A stretch of 64,000 bases of DNA. It comes from Verrucomicrobiota bacterium. Its GTDB lineage: Bacteria; Verrucomicrobiota; Lentisphaeria; Oligosphaerales; Oligosphaeraceae. The stretch's first letter is position 1. The number at the start of each line of letters is the position of its first letter. The notes beneath the pieces were generated by a model. It was not told the origin of the DNA. It saw nothing but the letters and a program-made list of their open reading frames with translations, and ran no database searches. Shown here one piece after another: positions 32,368-39,805 of the stretch. The translations under genes were made by a program, and so were the position numbers. The stretch is from assembly GCA_019136135.1 (NCBI GenBank), contig JAGVUR010000011.1, forward strand, positions 1-64,000, given 5' to 3'.

Positions 32368-34305
32368 ATGAAAGACATGCTTGAAGGATTGACAGAGTCC
32401 CAGCTTGAGGCTGTGATGCATCGTGACGGGCCGATGCTTGTCATCGCCGGCGCTGGTTCAGGAAAGACAAGGGTCGTGACGTGTCGCATTGCGTATTTGA
32501 TCTCGAACGGAGTCTGGCCAAGCCAGATCTTGGCGATGACGTTTACGAACAAGGCGGCTCGCGAGATGAGGGAACGCGTGGAGGCGATGACCGGAGAGCA
32601 GGCGCGCCAAGTCGGCACCTTCCATTCATGCTGTGCGAGATTTTTGCGTCGTGACATCGAACTGCTTGGCGATGGCAGGACGCGAGATTTCACGATCTAT
32701 GACACAAGCGAACAGCAGGCAACTCTGAAAAAGGCGTTAGAAGCAGACAACCTGAAGCTGCCGCCGGGCTTGACTCCGCGTGGAATGCAAGCGCTGATAT
32801 CCCAGGCGAAGGGACAGCGGAGAGCAGTTTTGGATCTCGCATGCGCGAATAATTACCAAAACCCCGAGCTTATTGCCAAATGCGCTGAGAGCTATGAAGC
32901 GAGATTGCGGCAATGCAATGCGGTTGACTTTGACGACTTGCTGCTGCTGATGGCCGATGTCCTGGAGCGTTTCCCCGAACAACGGGAGATTTACCATAAT
33001 CGTTTCCGATATGTGTTGATAGACGAGTATCAGGACACGAACCATTTGCAGTACGAGCTGATGCGCTTGCTCGTCGGACCCGGCGATAATATCCATGTGA
33101 CCGGCGATCCCGATCAAAGCATCTATTCCTGGCGCGGAGCCGACTACTCGAATATCATGAGCTTTACGAAGGACTACCCGAATGCCCGGGTCGTGACGCT
33201 GGAGAGGAACTATCGTTCCACGCAGACGATCTTGGATGTTGCGAACGAGTTGATCGAGCATAACCTGAATCGGTACGAGAAGTCGCTGTACACCGAGAAC
33301 ATAGGAGGATATCCTGTGTACGACGTGACGGTCGGGACGGATCGGCAGGAAGCGGAATGGATATGCAGGAGCATATTGTCGTTGAACGAGGAAGGCAACA
33401 ATTTGCGCGACATGGCTGTGTTTTACCGTACGAATAGCCAGTCCCGTGCATTGGAAGAGGCGTTTGTGACCAATCAGATCCCCTACCAGTTGATTGGTGG
33501 CCTTCGGTTTTACGATCGCAAGGAAGTGAAAGATTTGCTGGCGTTGTTGCGTATATTGGTTAACCCGAGCGATTTGGTTTCATTGGAGCGGGTTGCCGGC
33601 TTGTTTGGGAAGGGAGTTGGCAGTACGACGTTGACGAAGGTGATGCTGGCGGCCCGTGCCAATGGGATCAGTTCGGTGGAGTTGCTGGCGCATGAGGATT
33701 TCGCGTCGCTGTATGGTCGTGCGACCCCTGGGTTGCGTCGGTTTGCCGAATTGATTCGGAACTTGCGTTCAATTCCGTTGTTTCCAGTTCTAGAAGCTGT
33801 GGAAATGGTTTTGGAAGTATCGGGGTTGAAGGATTTGTATGCGAATGAGGTCGATGACGAGGAACGGGTTGCAAACATCGAGGAATTTGTCGGCAATGTA
33901 AATCGTTTTGGCGCCGAGCATCCCGATGGCGACCTGGCTCAGTTCTTGGAGGAGGTTTCGCTGGTAGCGGACATTGATTCCCATGACGAGGAATCTGATT
34001 TCGTGACGTTGATGACCTTGCATAGCTCGAAGGGGCTTGAGTTTCCGTACGTGTACATAGCCGGAGTCGAGGAAGGTCTATTGCCACATTCAAATGCTCT
34101 TGGCGATCCAGAAGCGGTGGAGGAGGAACGCCGGATCTTCTATGTCGGGATAACCCGTGCGAAACGCGGTTTGGTCTTGCTGCATTCGCAGACACGTTTT
34201 TTGTGGAATCGTTGTGATTACAGAAGACCCTCGAGTTTCCTGGCTGAATTGCCTGAGGACATTGTGACGCGCTTGTTCTACGGCGTGCGAGGAAGGAAAA
34301 AATAA
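32368..34305 (+). CDS. UvrD/PcrA-type 3'-5' DNA helicase
   Basis: 645 residues from the ATG at 32368. All SF1A motifs are present: Q motif LTESQLEAVMH, Walker A AGAGSGKT, Ia AMTFTNKAAREM, TFHSCCARFLR, II VLIDEYQDTN, III GDPDQSIYSWRGAD, IV RNYRSTQTIL, V TLMTLHSSKGLEF and VI EERRIFYVGITRAK. The known enzymes unwind DNA in nucleotide-excision and mismatch repair and remove RecA. PcrA/UvrD proteins are usually 720-770 residues; this one ends at LFYGVRGRKK soon after the second RecA domain, so the C-terminal RNA-polymerase-binding region is missing. Whether it is UvrD, PcrA or Rep cannot be settled by eye. Confidence 0.93.
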   Translation: MKDMLEGLTESQLEAVMHRDGPMLVIAGAGSGKTRVVTCRIAYLISNGVWPSQILAMTFTNKAAREMRERVEAMTGEQARQVGTFHSCCARFLRRDIELLGDGRTRDFTIYDTSEQQATLKKALEADNLKLPPGLTPRGMQALISQAKGQRRAVLDLACANNYQNPELIAKCAESYEARLRQCNAVDFDDLLLLMADVLERFPEQREIYHNRFRYVLIDEYQDTNHLQYELMRLLVGPGDNIHVTGDPDQSIYSWRGADYSNIMSFTKDYPNARVVTLERNYRSTQTILDVANELIEHNLNRYEKSLYTENIGGYPVYDVTVGTDRQEAEWICRSILSLNEEGNNLRDMAVFYRTNSQSRALEEAFVTNQIPYQLIGGLRFYDRKEVKDLLALLRILVNPSDLVSLERVAGLFGKGVGSTTLTKVMLAARANGISSVELLAHEDFASLYGRATPGLRRFAELIRNLRSIPLFPVLEAVEMVLEVSGLKDLYANEVDDEERVANIEEFVGNVNRFGAEHPDGDLAQFLEEVSLVADIDSHDEESDFVTLMTLHSSKGLEFPYVYIAGVEEGLLPHSNALGDPEAVEEERRIFYVGITRAKRGLVLLHSQTRFLWNRCDYRRPSSFLAELPEDIVTRLFYGVRGRKK

Positions 34306-34427
34306 GAAATATGATTTAAAATGAGGAGGCAAGTTTGTTTTTGTCATGATTCTTGCGAAAAATTCGGTTTGTTACAATATTGTGCTATTTGCACTCGTTA
34401 AATAACAGTTAAGGTTGGTTAAGTCAT

Positions 34428-34449
34428 CCAGGATCCAATTGGATCCTGG
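34428..34449. promoter_or_regulatory. 22-bp perfect palindrome upstream of the sigma-factor gene
   Basis: Half-site CCAGGATCCAA repeated as its exact complement with no spacer, 57 bp before the sigma-factor start and 122 bp after the helicase stop. There is no T-run on either strand, so an operator for a dimeric regulator is more likely than a terminator. A TTACAAT box lies at about 34372. Confidence 0.5.
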
Positions 34450-34506
34450 TCGGATTGGTTTGCAACGATCAATCTGAGTACAAAATGGATTTGGAGGTTA
34501 TGATAG

Positions 34507-35364
34507 ATGCTGTCAGACAATGACACGATGAAACTGTACATGCAGAACATTGGTCAATATCCGTTGGTTACGACTGACGAGGAAGTTGAACTTGCTGCAA
34601 GGATTGCCGAGGGGGACGCTGAGGCCCGAAGCAAGTTGATCCGAAGTAACTTGCGGTTGGTCGTGAAGATCGCCCACGATTTCAAGGGCTTGGGCTTGCC
34701 CTTGCTGGACTTGATCTCCGAGGGCAACATCGGTTTGATGCGCGCTGTTGAGAAGTTCGACCCGAGCAAGGGAGCGAAATTGTCCAGCTACGCTGCATGG
34801 TGGATCAAGCAATCGATGCGCCGAGCCTTGGCGAATCAGGCGCGTACCATACGAATCCCCGTCCAGTCGGCATCGAAAATCTCGAAGATTCAAGCCGCAA
34901 AGACGAAGTTGACCGAGGAGTTGGGGCGTGAACCGACGGATAAGGAGATCGCCGCCGAGGTCAATCTGACAGAACGCACGGTCACAGGCTTGCGCTTGGG
35001 AAAGACGACGACGATCTCGCTGCACGATCCGATCCAGCACGGCGAAGACGGCGAATTCCGCGATATCATCCCGGATGACAAGTCGGCAGCACCGGATGAA
35101 TTGGTCCAGGACGAAGAGACGTTGAGCCACATGATCAAGCTTTGCGAGCGCTTGGAAGAACGCGAGCGAACCATCTTGACGCTGCGATTCGGCCTGAATG
35201 GCGATCGCCCAAAAACCTTGGAAGAGGTCAGCCAAAGCATTGGACGTACTCGCGAACGAGTCAGGCAAATCCAAAACCAGGCGCTGGACAAGTTGCGCAA
35301 TATGCTCGAGGCCGATGGAATCCTAGAAAATATTCCAGCAGGCGAGGAAATCTCGGACAAGTAA
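34507..35364 (+). CDS. RNA polymerase sigma factor, sigma-70 (RpoD/RpoS group)
   Basis: 285 residues, GGAGG upstream. It has sigma region 1.2 ([19 protein letters not shown]), 2.1-2.4 ([59 protein letters not shown], given here in outline only), region 3 ([14 protein letters not shown]) and region 4.2 ([23 protein letters not shown]). Region 1.1 and the non-conserved insert of large primary factors are absent, and region 2.4 has the residues that read a TATAAT-type -10 box. It is either a compact primary factor or a group 2 stationary-phase type. It has its own upstream palindrome and terminator. Confidence 0.93.
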   Translation: MLSDNDTMKLYMQNIGQYPLVTTDEEVELAARIAEGDAEARSKLIRSNLRLVVKIAHDFKGLGLPLLDLISEGNIGLMRAVEKFDPSKGAKLSSYAAWWIKQSMRRALANQARTIRIPVQSASKISKIQAAKTKLTEELGREPTDKEIAAEVNLTERTVTGLRLGKTTTISLHDPIQHGEDGEFRDIIPDDKSAAPDELVQDEETLSHMIKLCERLEERERTILTLRFGLNGDRPKTLEEVSQSIGRTRERVRQIQNQALDKLRNMLEADGILENIPAGEEISDK

Positions 35365-35395
35365 GCCGACAATAAACACTAGCCGGAAAATGCAG

Positions 35396-35430
35396 ATGCC
35401 CCGACAAAGCGTAGATCGGGGCATTTTTTT
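35396..35430 (+). terminator. Rho-independent terminator after the sigma factor
   Basis: Stem ATGCCCCGA / TCGGGGCAT, then seven T. Confidence 0.92.
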
Positions 35431-35553
35431 GCTTGATTTCGGTACTTGGATAACTTTCGGCTTCGAAAACCAAGCGACTTCCACCCTTGTACCATCGACG
35501 CACTTTGAGTACGAGCACCCCGGGTGCCCGTACCTAACCTACAGTCTCCACGA

Positions 35554-35593
35554 CCCCTTCGGCAAGAGGAAGGCAACGCTCTTGCCAAAGGGG
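35554..35593. repeat. Strong isolated hairpin
   Basis: Arms 35554-35568 and 35579-35593 (CCCCTT.GGCAAGAG with its complement, one mismatch), 10-base loop, no T-run. Confidence 0.7.
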
Positions 35594-35633
35594 TTAGGCT
35601 GCGCTTAAGGGTACATTTGGGATTGAACAAAAC

Positions 35634-35741
35634 TATGTCGCGCCCTTACAGGGCTTTCGGATGATGGGGGGAACCTCGTCCCCAGGGCGGCGCACGCCTG
35701 TGGCTTGCTTGCCCTGGGATATATCACGCCCCGCTGGGGCT
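35634..35741. repeat. Composite hairpin element with flanking direct repeats
   Basis: Direct repeats TATGTCGCGCCCTTACAGGG (35634) and TATATCACGCCCCGCTGGGG (35720) each form a small hairpin and flank a third stem CCCAGGGC (35681-35688) / GCCCTGGG (35711-35718). I recall similar TATGTCGCCCC...CCCTGGG arrangements as dispersed repeats in several environmental phyla, but cannot verify this here. Confidence 0.55.
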
Positions 35742-36652
35742 AGTGTTAGCAACACCGGAAAATGGTGCTCTCTCCGAGTACGAGCACCCCGGGTGCCTGT
35801 ACTCAAGCTGTTGCCACTTTATCCACCAGCATCTTCATGTTTCCTCGCCTTTCGCTCGGTGCGCCAAAATCTCTTATCCTCTGCAATAATTACCAGATCT
35901 GCTCAGGTACGAGCACCCCGGGTGCTTGTACCTAAGATTTCTTGTTCTGCAGTAGGGCAGATTTGCCTGGGATGTCCGCCCTGTCCACCCCGTCCGACCA
36001 GAACTGTGCCACTTTCAGCCGCTTGACCAATGACATCTCTTGAGTACGAGCACCCCAGGTGCCCGTACCTAAACCCGTTGCAGTCTTGATACGCTTTCGC
36101 CGCTGCTTTGCCTTGGCGTTTCCGCCCCCGAAACCAAGCGACTTCCATCCCTGCAACATCGATGCAATTTAAGTTAAGTACGAGCACCCCGGGTGCTTGT
36201 ACCTAAGATTTCTTGTTCTGTAGTAGGGCAGATTTGTCTGGGTTGTCCACCCCGCCCGACCCGTCTGCCCCGTTCGACCCGTCCAACTAGGGATACCGCA
36301 TTTTTGCCGCTTGAATTCCGACACCGTTTGGGTACGAGCACCCCGGGTGCTTGTACCTGAACACCTGTCATTTTCTGGGATGGGAGATGATAATTCTGGA
36401 CAACCATGGCCTTTCTTGCACTAAAGGAATGATTTCGCGTTTCTTCTGCTTTCATTCCATTAAGCTACGTTTCATTTTTTGACTATTGACCGACTTGTCA
36501 CCGCACGTGGATTAATATAATTTTGCCAAAATTGATACTATGAAAACTCCATGCTAATTCATTTGTAAGTTTCTTTAATTCATTCTTCATTATTTATCAT
36601 CATATTGCAAAAGTCATAATAAAATGAATGGAATTATTATGATTATTTTTGA

Positions 36653-36680
36653 TTGACAAAAAATAACGAAAAAATACATA
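36653..36680 (+). promoter_or_regulatory. Candidate promoter of the orphan gene
   Basis: TTGACA, 16 bases, TACATA in the very AT-rich stretch 36480-36780, about 115 bases upstream of the start codon. The stretch otherwise shows nothing but AT-rich sequence. Confidence 0.42.
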
Positions 36681-36795
36681 AAAAGTACAAAAAATAATTT
36701 GCATCGCTAGTTTAGTGCAGTATTTTATTGGATGTATAAGCAAAAATAATATTGTTTATGCTTGAAGTAGTTGTGAAAATGAAGGAGAAATGTCT

Positions 36796-37809
36796 ATGGG
36801 GTACAGGAAGTTCACGTACGACAAGGCGGTCGGGATGGTGTTTGAGGTGTGCATTTGCTTTCGTCCGGAGATGGCCCAGCTTCTAAGGCAGAAGGACGAA
36901 CAGGAACAAGGGAAGAAGCCCAAGGACGGGCAAAAGGCGAAGAAAGCGGGGAAGGTTGAGGCGCAGAAGCCCGGGACTAGCGGCAGGAAAGGGAAGAAAA
37001 GGGTCGACTGCCTGCAGCTGTTCAGGGCGTACATGGAAATCCTGGAGCGGCTCTTCAACATCACGGTCCTGAAGGCGGACTTCACCTGCGACCTGGCGGT
37101 GCTGATGGTCTACCTGCCGAAGGACGAGCTGCCCCAGGACGAGGTGGACCGGCGCTGCTTCGAGTACGCCGGCCTCGGGTTCCCCCTCCACCTGGACTAC
37201 ACGGGAAGGGACCTGAACGACCTGGGCAAGTTCGTCGCGATGCTGAAGCGGCACTGCACCAGGATCTACGCCAGAGCCAACCGCCTGAAGCGCGACAGGA
37301 GCCTCTGGAAGGAGGACTACAGGCTCAGGCGCCTCGACCCCAAGGCGTTGACAAGGATGCTCGGGGACGAGGACCTCGACAGGGTCAAGGCGAAGCTGGC
37401 CGACCTCCACGAGGATGTGACTCCGAGCACGGAGAGGATCTACGTGAACAGGTACGGGATCGGCACGGAGTCGTTCCTCCTGGAGCTGGAGCGGAGGGCG
37501 GGCTGGAAGGCGGGGAAGCTGCCCTGGTTCGAGCTGGAAGAGGGGAACTGCCGGACGTTCCTGGAGCGGCTGGAGGACGCCACGGGCGTCGACATCGTGG
37601 ACGCCTTCTGGGATATTGTCCGGGCCCGCGGGAAGAGTCCTGGGTACAAGCTGTCGTCGCTTATCGGGAACGCCCTGATTGTCTATCCCGCCTACCTGGT
37701 CGGCAGCCTGTTCTACTCGTCGCTGTGGCGGTTCGCCATCATCCCGGTCACGGACTGGGTGTCCGGGCGCCTGGCCGAAAGGGCGTCGGCAAAGGCGAAA
37801 GCCGAATAA
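36796..37809 (+). CDS. Orphan GC-rich gene of unknown function
   Basis: 337 residues. I use the ATG at 36796 because GAAGGAG lies eight bases before it; the ATG six bases earlier is too close. Codons end mainly in G or C (CTG, GAC, AAG, GAG, CGC), quite unlike the surrounding genes, and the body is GC-rich directly after a very AT-rich leader. The protein begins GYRKFTYDKAVGMVFEVCI, has a Lys/Glu/Gly-rich flexible stretch at about residues 36-70, then a long charged helical body (RLKRDRSLWKEDYRLRRLD), and a hydrophobic C-terminal region (NALIVYPAYLVGSLFYSSLW) that may touch the membrane. No motif I can name. Flanking repeats and an IS630 element support recent transfer. Confidence 0.7.
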   Translation: MGYRKFTYDKAVGMVFEVCICFRPEMAQLLRQKDEQEQGKKPKDGQKAKKAGKVEAQKPGTSGRKGKKRVDCLQLFRAYMEILERLFNITVLKADFTCDLAVLMVYLPKDELPQDEVDRRCFEYAGLGFPLHLDYTGRDLNDLGKFVAMLKRHCTRIYARANRLKRDRSLWKEDYRLRRLDPKALTRMLGDEDLDRVKAKLADLHEDVTPSTERIYVNRYGIGTESFLLELERRAGWKAGKLPWFELEEGNCRTFLERLEDATGVDIVDAFWDIVRARGKSPGYKLSSLIGNALIVYPAYLVGSLFYSSLWRFAIIPVTDWVSGRLAERASAKAKAE

Positions 37810-38040
37810 TTCCTCAAATCCAATTTTAAGCTTTTCCAAACCGGCAGGAAGACCTCGGAATTTTTGAATGGTCTCGCCTGGTTGGAGCTTCGTCGTGCCT
37901 AGATCCTGTTGTTTCCCACAAAAACAGCGCAAAAACCTTTTATCCTTGAAAGAACAGCACAAAGGTCAGGCAAAGATTTGCTACCTATTTGCAGTGTCGG
38001 GTCTTCAGTCTTCCCAACCCTCCGAATCATGCGCAGTTCA

Positions 38041-38423
38041 GGTACGAACACCCTGGGTGCTCGTACTCAAGGAGCTGCCTTTGCATGTATCCGTCAACAT
38101 CTTCGCTTTTTCCGTCTTTTTTCTCCCGCCATATCAATCGCATTTTAAGTATGGGCACCTGGGGTGCTCGTACTCAGACGGTGTCAGCTGTCAAGGGGGT
38201 GAAAATGGAACCTTCCTAGTCGGGCGGGTCGGGCAAATTTGCCCTGCAACAGGACAAGACGGGTTTAGGTACAGGCACCCGGGATGTTCCTACTCAGGCG
38301 GTGTTACGGGTCAAGGGGGTGAGAATGGGGCATTCTTGGTCGGGGGATCGGGTGGGTCGGGCAAGTTTGCCCTGCAACAAGACAAGACGGGTTTAGGTAC
38401 AGGCACCCGGGGTGCTCGTACTC
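38041..38423 (+). repeat. Palindromic repeats, plus orientation (copies 10-13)
   Basis: Copies at 38041-38068, 38148-38175, 38268-38295 and 38396-38423. Copies 11-13 start tandem units of 120-128 bp. Each unit runs palindrome, GGTGTCAGCTGTCAAGGGGG or a variant, AAAATGG..CATTC, a CTAGTCGGGCGGGTCGGG tract, GGGCAAATTTGCCC (itself a perfect palindrome in the first unit, 38231-38244), CTGCAACAGGACAAGACGGG, next palindrome. The stretch 37810-38040 before them shows no gene. Confidence 0.92.
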
Positions 38424-38479
38424 ATGCGGTGTCAGCTGTCAAGGGGGTAAAAATGGGGCATTCTTATTCCAATTAAAAA

Positions 38480-39043
38480 TCAAATTGAACCAATCATCCA
38501 AGGCCAGCAAAACATCTGGGACACTTTCTTTGCCATTGCCAACGTTCCCTGTGCCAGCTTGCCCAGCTCATGTTCAACTTTTTCCACCACGTCATTCAGA
38601 TCTTTGAAATAACGGTTTGCACAGGCCTTTTCACGGGCGTAATCCCAAAGATGTTCAACAGGGTTCAACTCAGGACAGTAGGGGGGGAAGCTGCAGCAAG
38701 TGAACGTTCGGGGGAATTTCCATCTCCCTTGAACGATGCGAGCTGCGCCGTCGGCCACCAGCAGCAGGTAGTCATCGGGATACTTGCGGCCAATCTGCCG
38801 CATGAACAAGTTCATGTTCTCCGTGTTCATCATGTCTGTCGTGCGCCAGTCGATGTCCCCTTCAAACGGGCTTATGGCACTGTACATGTACTTGAATTGC
38901 CGTTCAGCCGCGGCCGCCACCAATGGTCGGAGTCCGGCGGGCGCCCATGCCGCGCGAACTACCGGCAACCTTCCAAAGCGCGCCTCGTCCATGAACATTA
39001 TGCGAAGGTTTTTTCCCTCCAGTTTGGACTGGATGGCTGCCAT
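38480..39043 (-). CDS. IS630 transposase, orfB (DDE catalytic half)
   Basis: 187 residues from the in-frame ATG, but normally made as a fusion with orfA. The catalytic triad is visible: Asp in RIMFMDEARFG, Asp in YLLLVADGAARIV and Glu in PELNPVEHLWDYAREK, the D-D-E of the IS630/Tc1-mariner superfamily. The frame continues upstream past the ATG to the A9 run (reading TFPEAVHMAAIQ), so the -1 frame fuses smoothly to orfA. The stop lies inside the terminal inverted repeat (38467-38488), leaving no spare sequence. Confidence 0.93.
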   Translation of the reverse strand: MAAIQSKLEGKNLRIMFMDEARFGRLPVVRAAWAPAGLRPLVAAAAERQFKYMYSAISPFEGDIDWRTTDMMNTENMNLFMRQIGRKYPDDYLLLVADGAARIVQGRWKFPRTFTCCSFPPYCPELNPVEHLWDYAREKACANRYFKDLNDVVEKVEHELGKLAQGTLAMAKKVSQMFCWPWMIGSI

Positions 39044-39570
39044 GTGTACCGCCTCCGGAAACGTTTTTTTTTGAACTCATCAAGTTTTTCAGGATCATTT
39101 TGGGGATGCACCTTGTCAGGAACCACCTTGCGCCACTTGTGACGGCGAAGAATGTTGTAGACTGTCTGCAGGCTCATTTTTCGGCCGGCCTTGGCTTCCA
39201 GGGCGCCTTGGATGTCGCCGACTGTCACGACATGCCCTTGAATTGCCTCGGGGGTCATTTGGCCGAGGACTTCGTTCTCCTCTTCCCAGGTCAATATCGA
39301 TCGCCTGTCACCACCCCAGGACATGCCGTTGGCGTCTTCATCATCAGGCTCGGAGCATCTCTTCTTGAAATCCTTGATCATTCGCTTGACGGTGGACTGG
39401 GAGACCCCCAGGACCTCGCCGATATTCGCCTGGTCAAGCTTCCCCTGGGATGCCAGCACTACGGCGAAGGCAACGAGAAGTTCATCGCGATAGGGCAAGC
39501 CATCGATGATTTGTTTCGCTTTTGTCAATTCGGGTTCCGTGATAATGACGCGAGGTCCGGGTTTGCTCAT
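38998..39570 (-). CDS. IS630 transposase, orfA (helix-turn-helix half)
   Basis: 190 residues; the ATG at 39570 has GGAGC upstream, and a longer reading runs outside normal family length. It has a winged-helix/helix-turn-helix region (DQANIGEVLGVSQSTVKRMIKDFKKR in outline) that would bind the terminal inverted repeats, followed by TVYNILRRHKWRKVVPDKVHPQNDPEKLDEFKKK, the usual IS630 linker given here in outline. It runs into the A9 slip site near its end, after which the zero frame adds a short unrelated tail. Confidence 0.92.
   Translation of the reverse strand: MSKPGPRVIITEPELTKAKQIIDGLPYRDELLVAFAVVLASQGKLDQANIGEVLGVSQSTVKRMIKDFKKRCSEPDDEDANGMSWGGDRRSILTWEEENEVLGQMTPEAIQGHVVTVGDIQGALEAKAGRKMSLQTVYNILRRHKWRKVVPDKVHPQNDPEKLDEFKKKRFRRRYTWQPSSPNWREKTFA
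39064..39072 (-). other. A9 programmed -1 frameshift site
   Basis: Nine A on the coding (minus) strand, read AAA AAA AAA in orfA after GAG TTC. A -1 shift continues in the orfB frame with ACG TTT CCG GAG. Such runs drive orfA-orfB fusion in many IS630 members. Confidence 0.8.
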
Positions 39571-39729
39571 TGTATGCTCCGTGTTTTGGGTGTAAGGGGG
39601 GTGAGGCACCACACTTACCATACAGCAACAAGCACGGAAAGTCAAGATTATTTAGGTCAATTTGATTTTTAATTGGAATTAGTCGGGCGGTCTGGCAAAT
39701 TTGCCCTGCAAAAAGACAAGATTAATTTA

Positions 39730-39757
39730 AGTACGAGCACCCGGGGTGTTCGTGCTC
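39730..39757 (+). repeat. Palindromic repeat, copy 14
   Basis: AGTACGAGCACCC / GGGTGTTCGTGCTC. It is the unit that follows copy 13 once the IS is removed (119 bp apart), and is preceded by GGCAAATTTGCCCTGC as in the other units. Confidence 0.85.
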
Positions 39758-39805
39758 AAGTTGTTGTCATAGCGTCATCTGTTTTTTTAGGGTTATGAGG
39801 TGAGA

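Larger units (their letters stand above)
35507..36357 (-). repeat. Six palindromic repeats, minus orientation (copies 4-9)
   Basis: Copies at 35507-35534, 35776-35803, 35906-35932, 36043-36070, 36176-36203 and 36331-36357, all reading GAGTACGAGCACCCC / GGGTGCCCGTACC on the plus strand. Copies 5-9 are spaced 130, 137, 133 and 155 bp, and the spacers share GGGCAGATTTG, CCCCGTCCGACC and CCGCTTGA modules, which are the complements of modules in the plus-orientation array at 38.1-39.8 kb. The gap 35365-36795 contains no convincing gene. Confidence 0.9.
38467..39678 (-). mobile_element. Complete IS630-family insertion sequence, 1212 bp
   Basis: Perfect 22-bp terminal inverted repeats, 38467-38488 and 39657-39678, each beginning TTCCAATTAAAAATC from the outside. 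Flanking TTA on both sides (38464-38466, 39679-39681) includes the TA target duplication typical of this family. It carries an orfA/orfB transposase joined by a likely -1 frameshift. Removing the element and one TTA restores the fourth 119-bp unit of the palindromic array. Confidence 0.95.

Noticed and set aside
36883-37962. A 359-codon frame on the minus strand opposite the orphan gene
   Set aside because: Its composition (Leu/Gln/Val/Pro/Arg-rich, no motifs) is that of an antisense shadow of a GC-rich gene; the plus-strand frame has a Shine-Dalgarno and a plausible promoter.
37868-38476. A 202-codon plus-strand frame, and short minus-strand frames at 35903-36455
   Set aside because: They consist of translated palindromic-repeat units (recurrent YGHPGCSYS or GTGTRGART peptides); no start signals.
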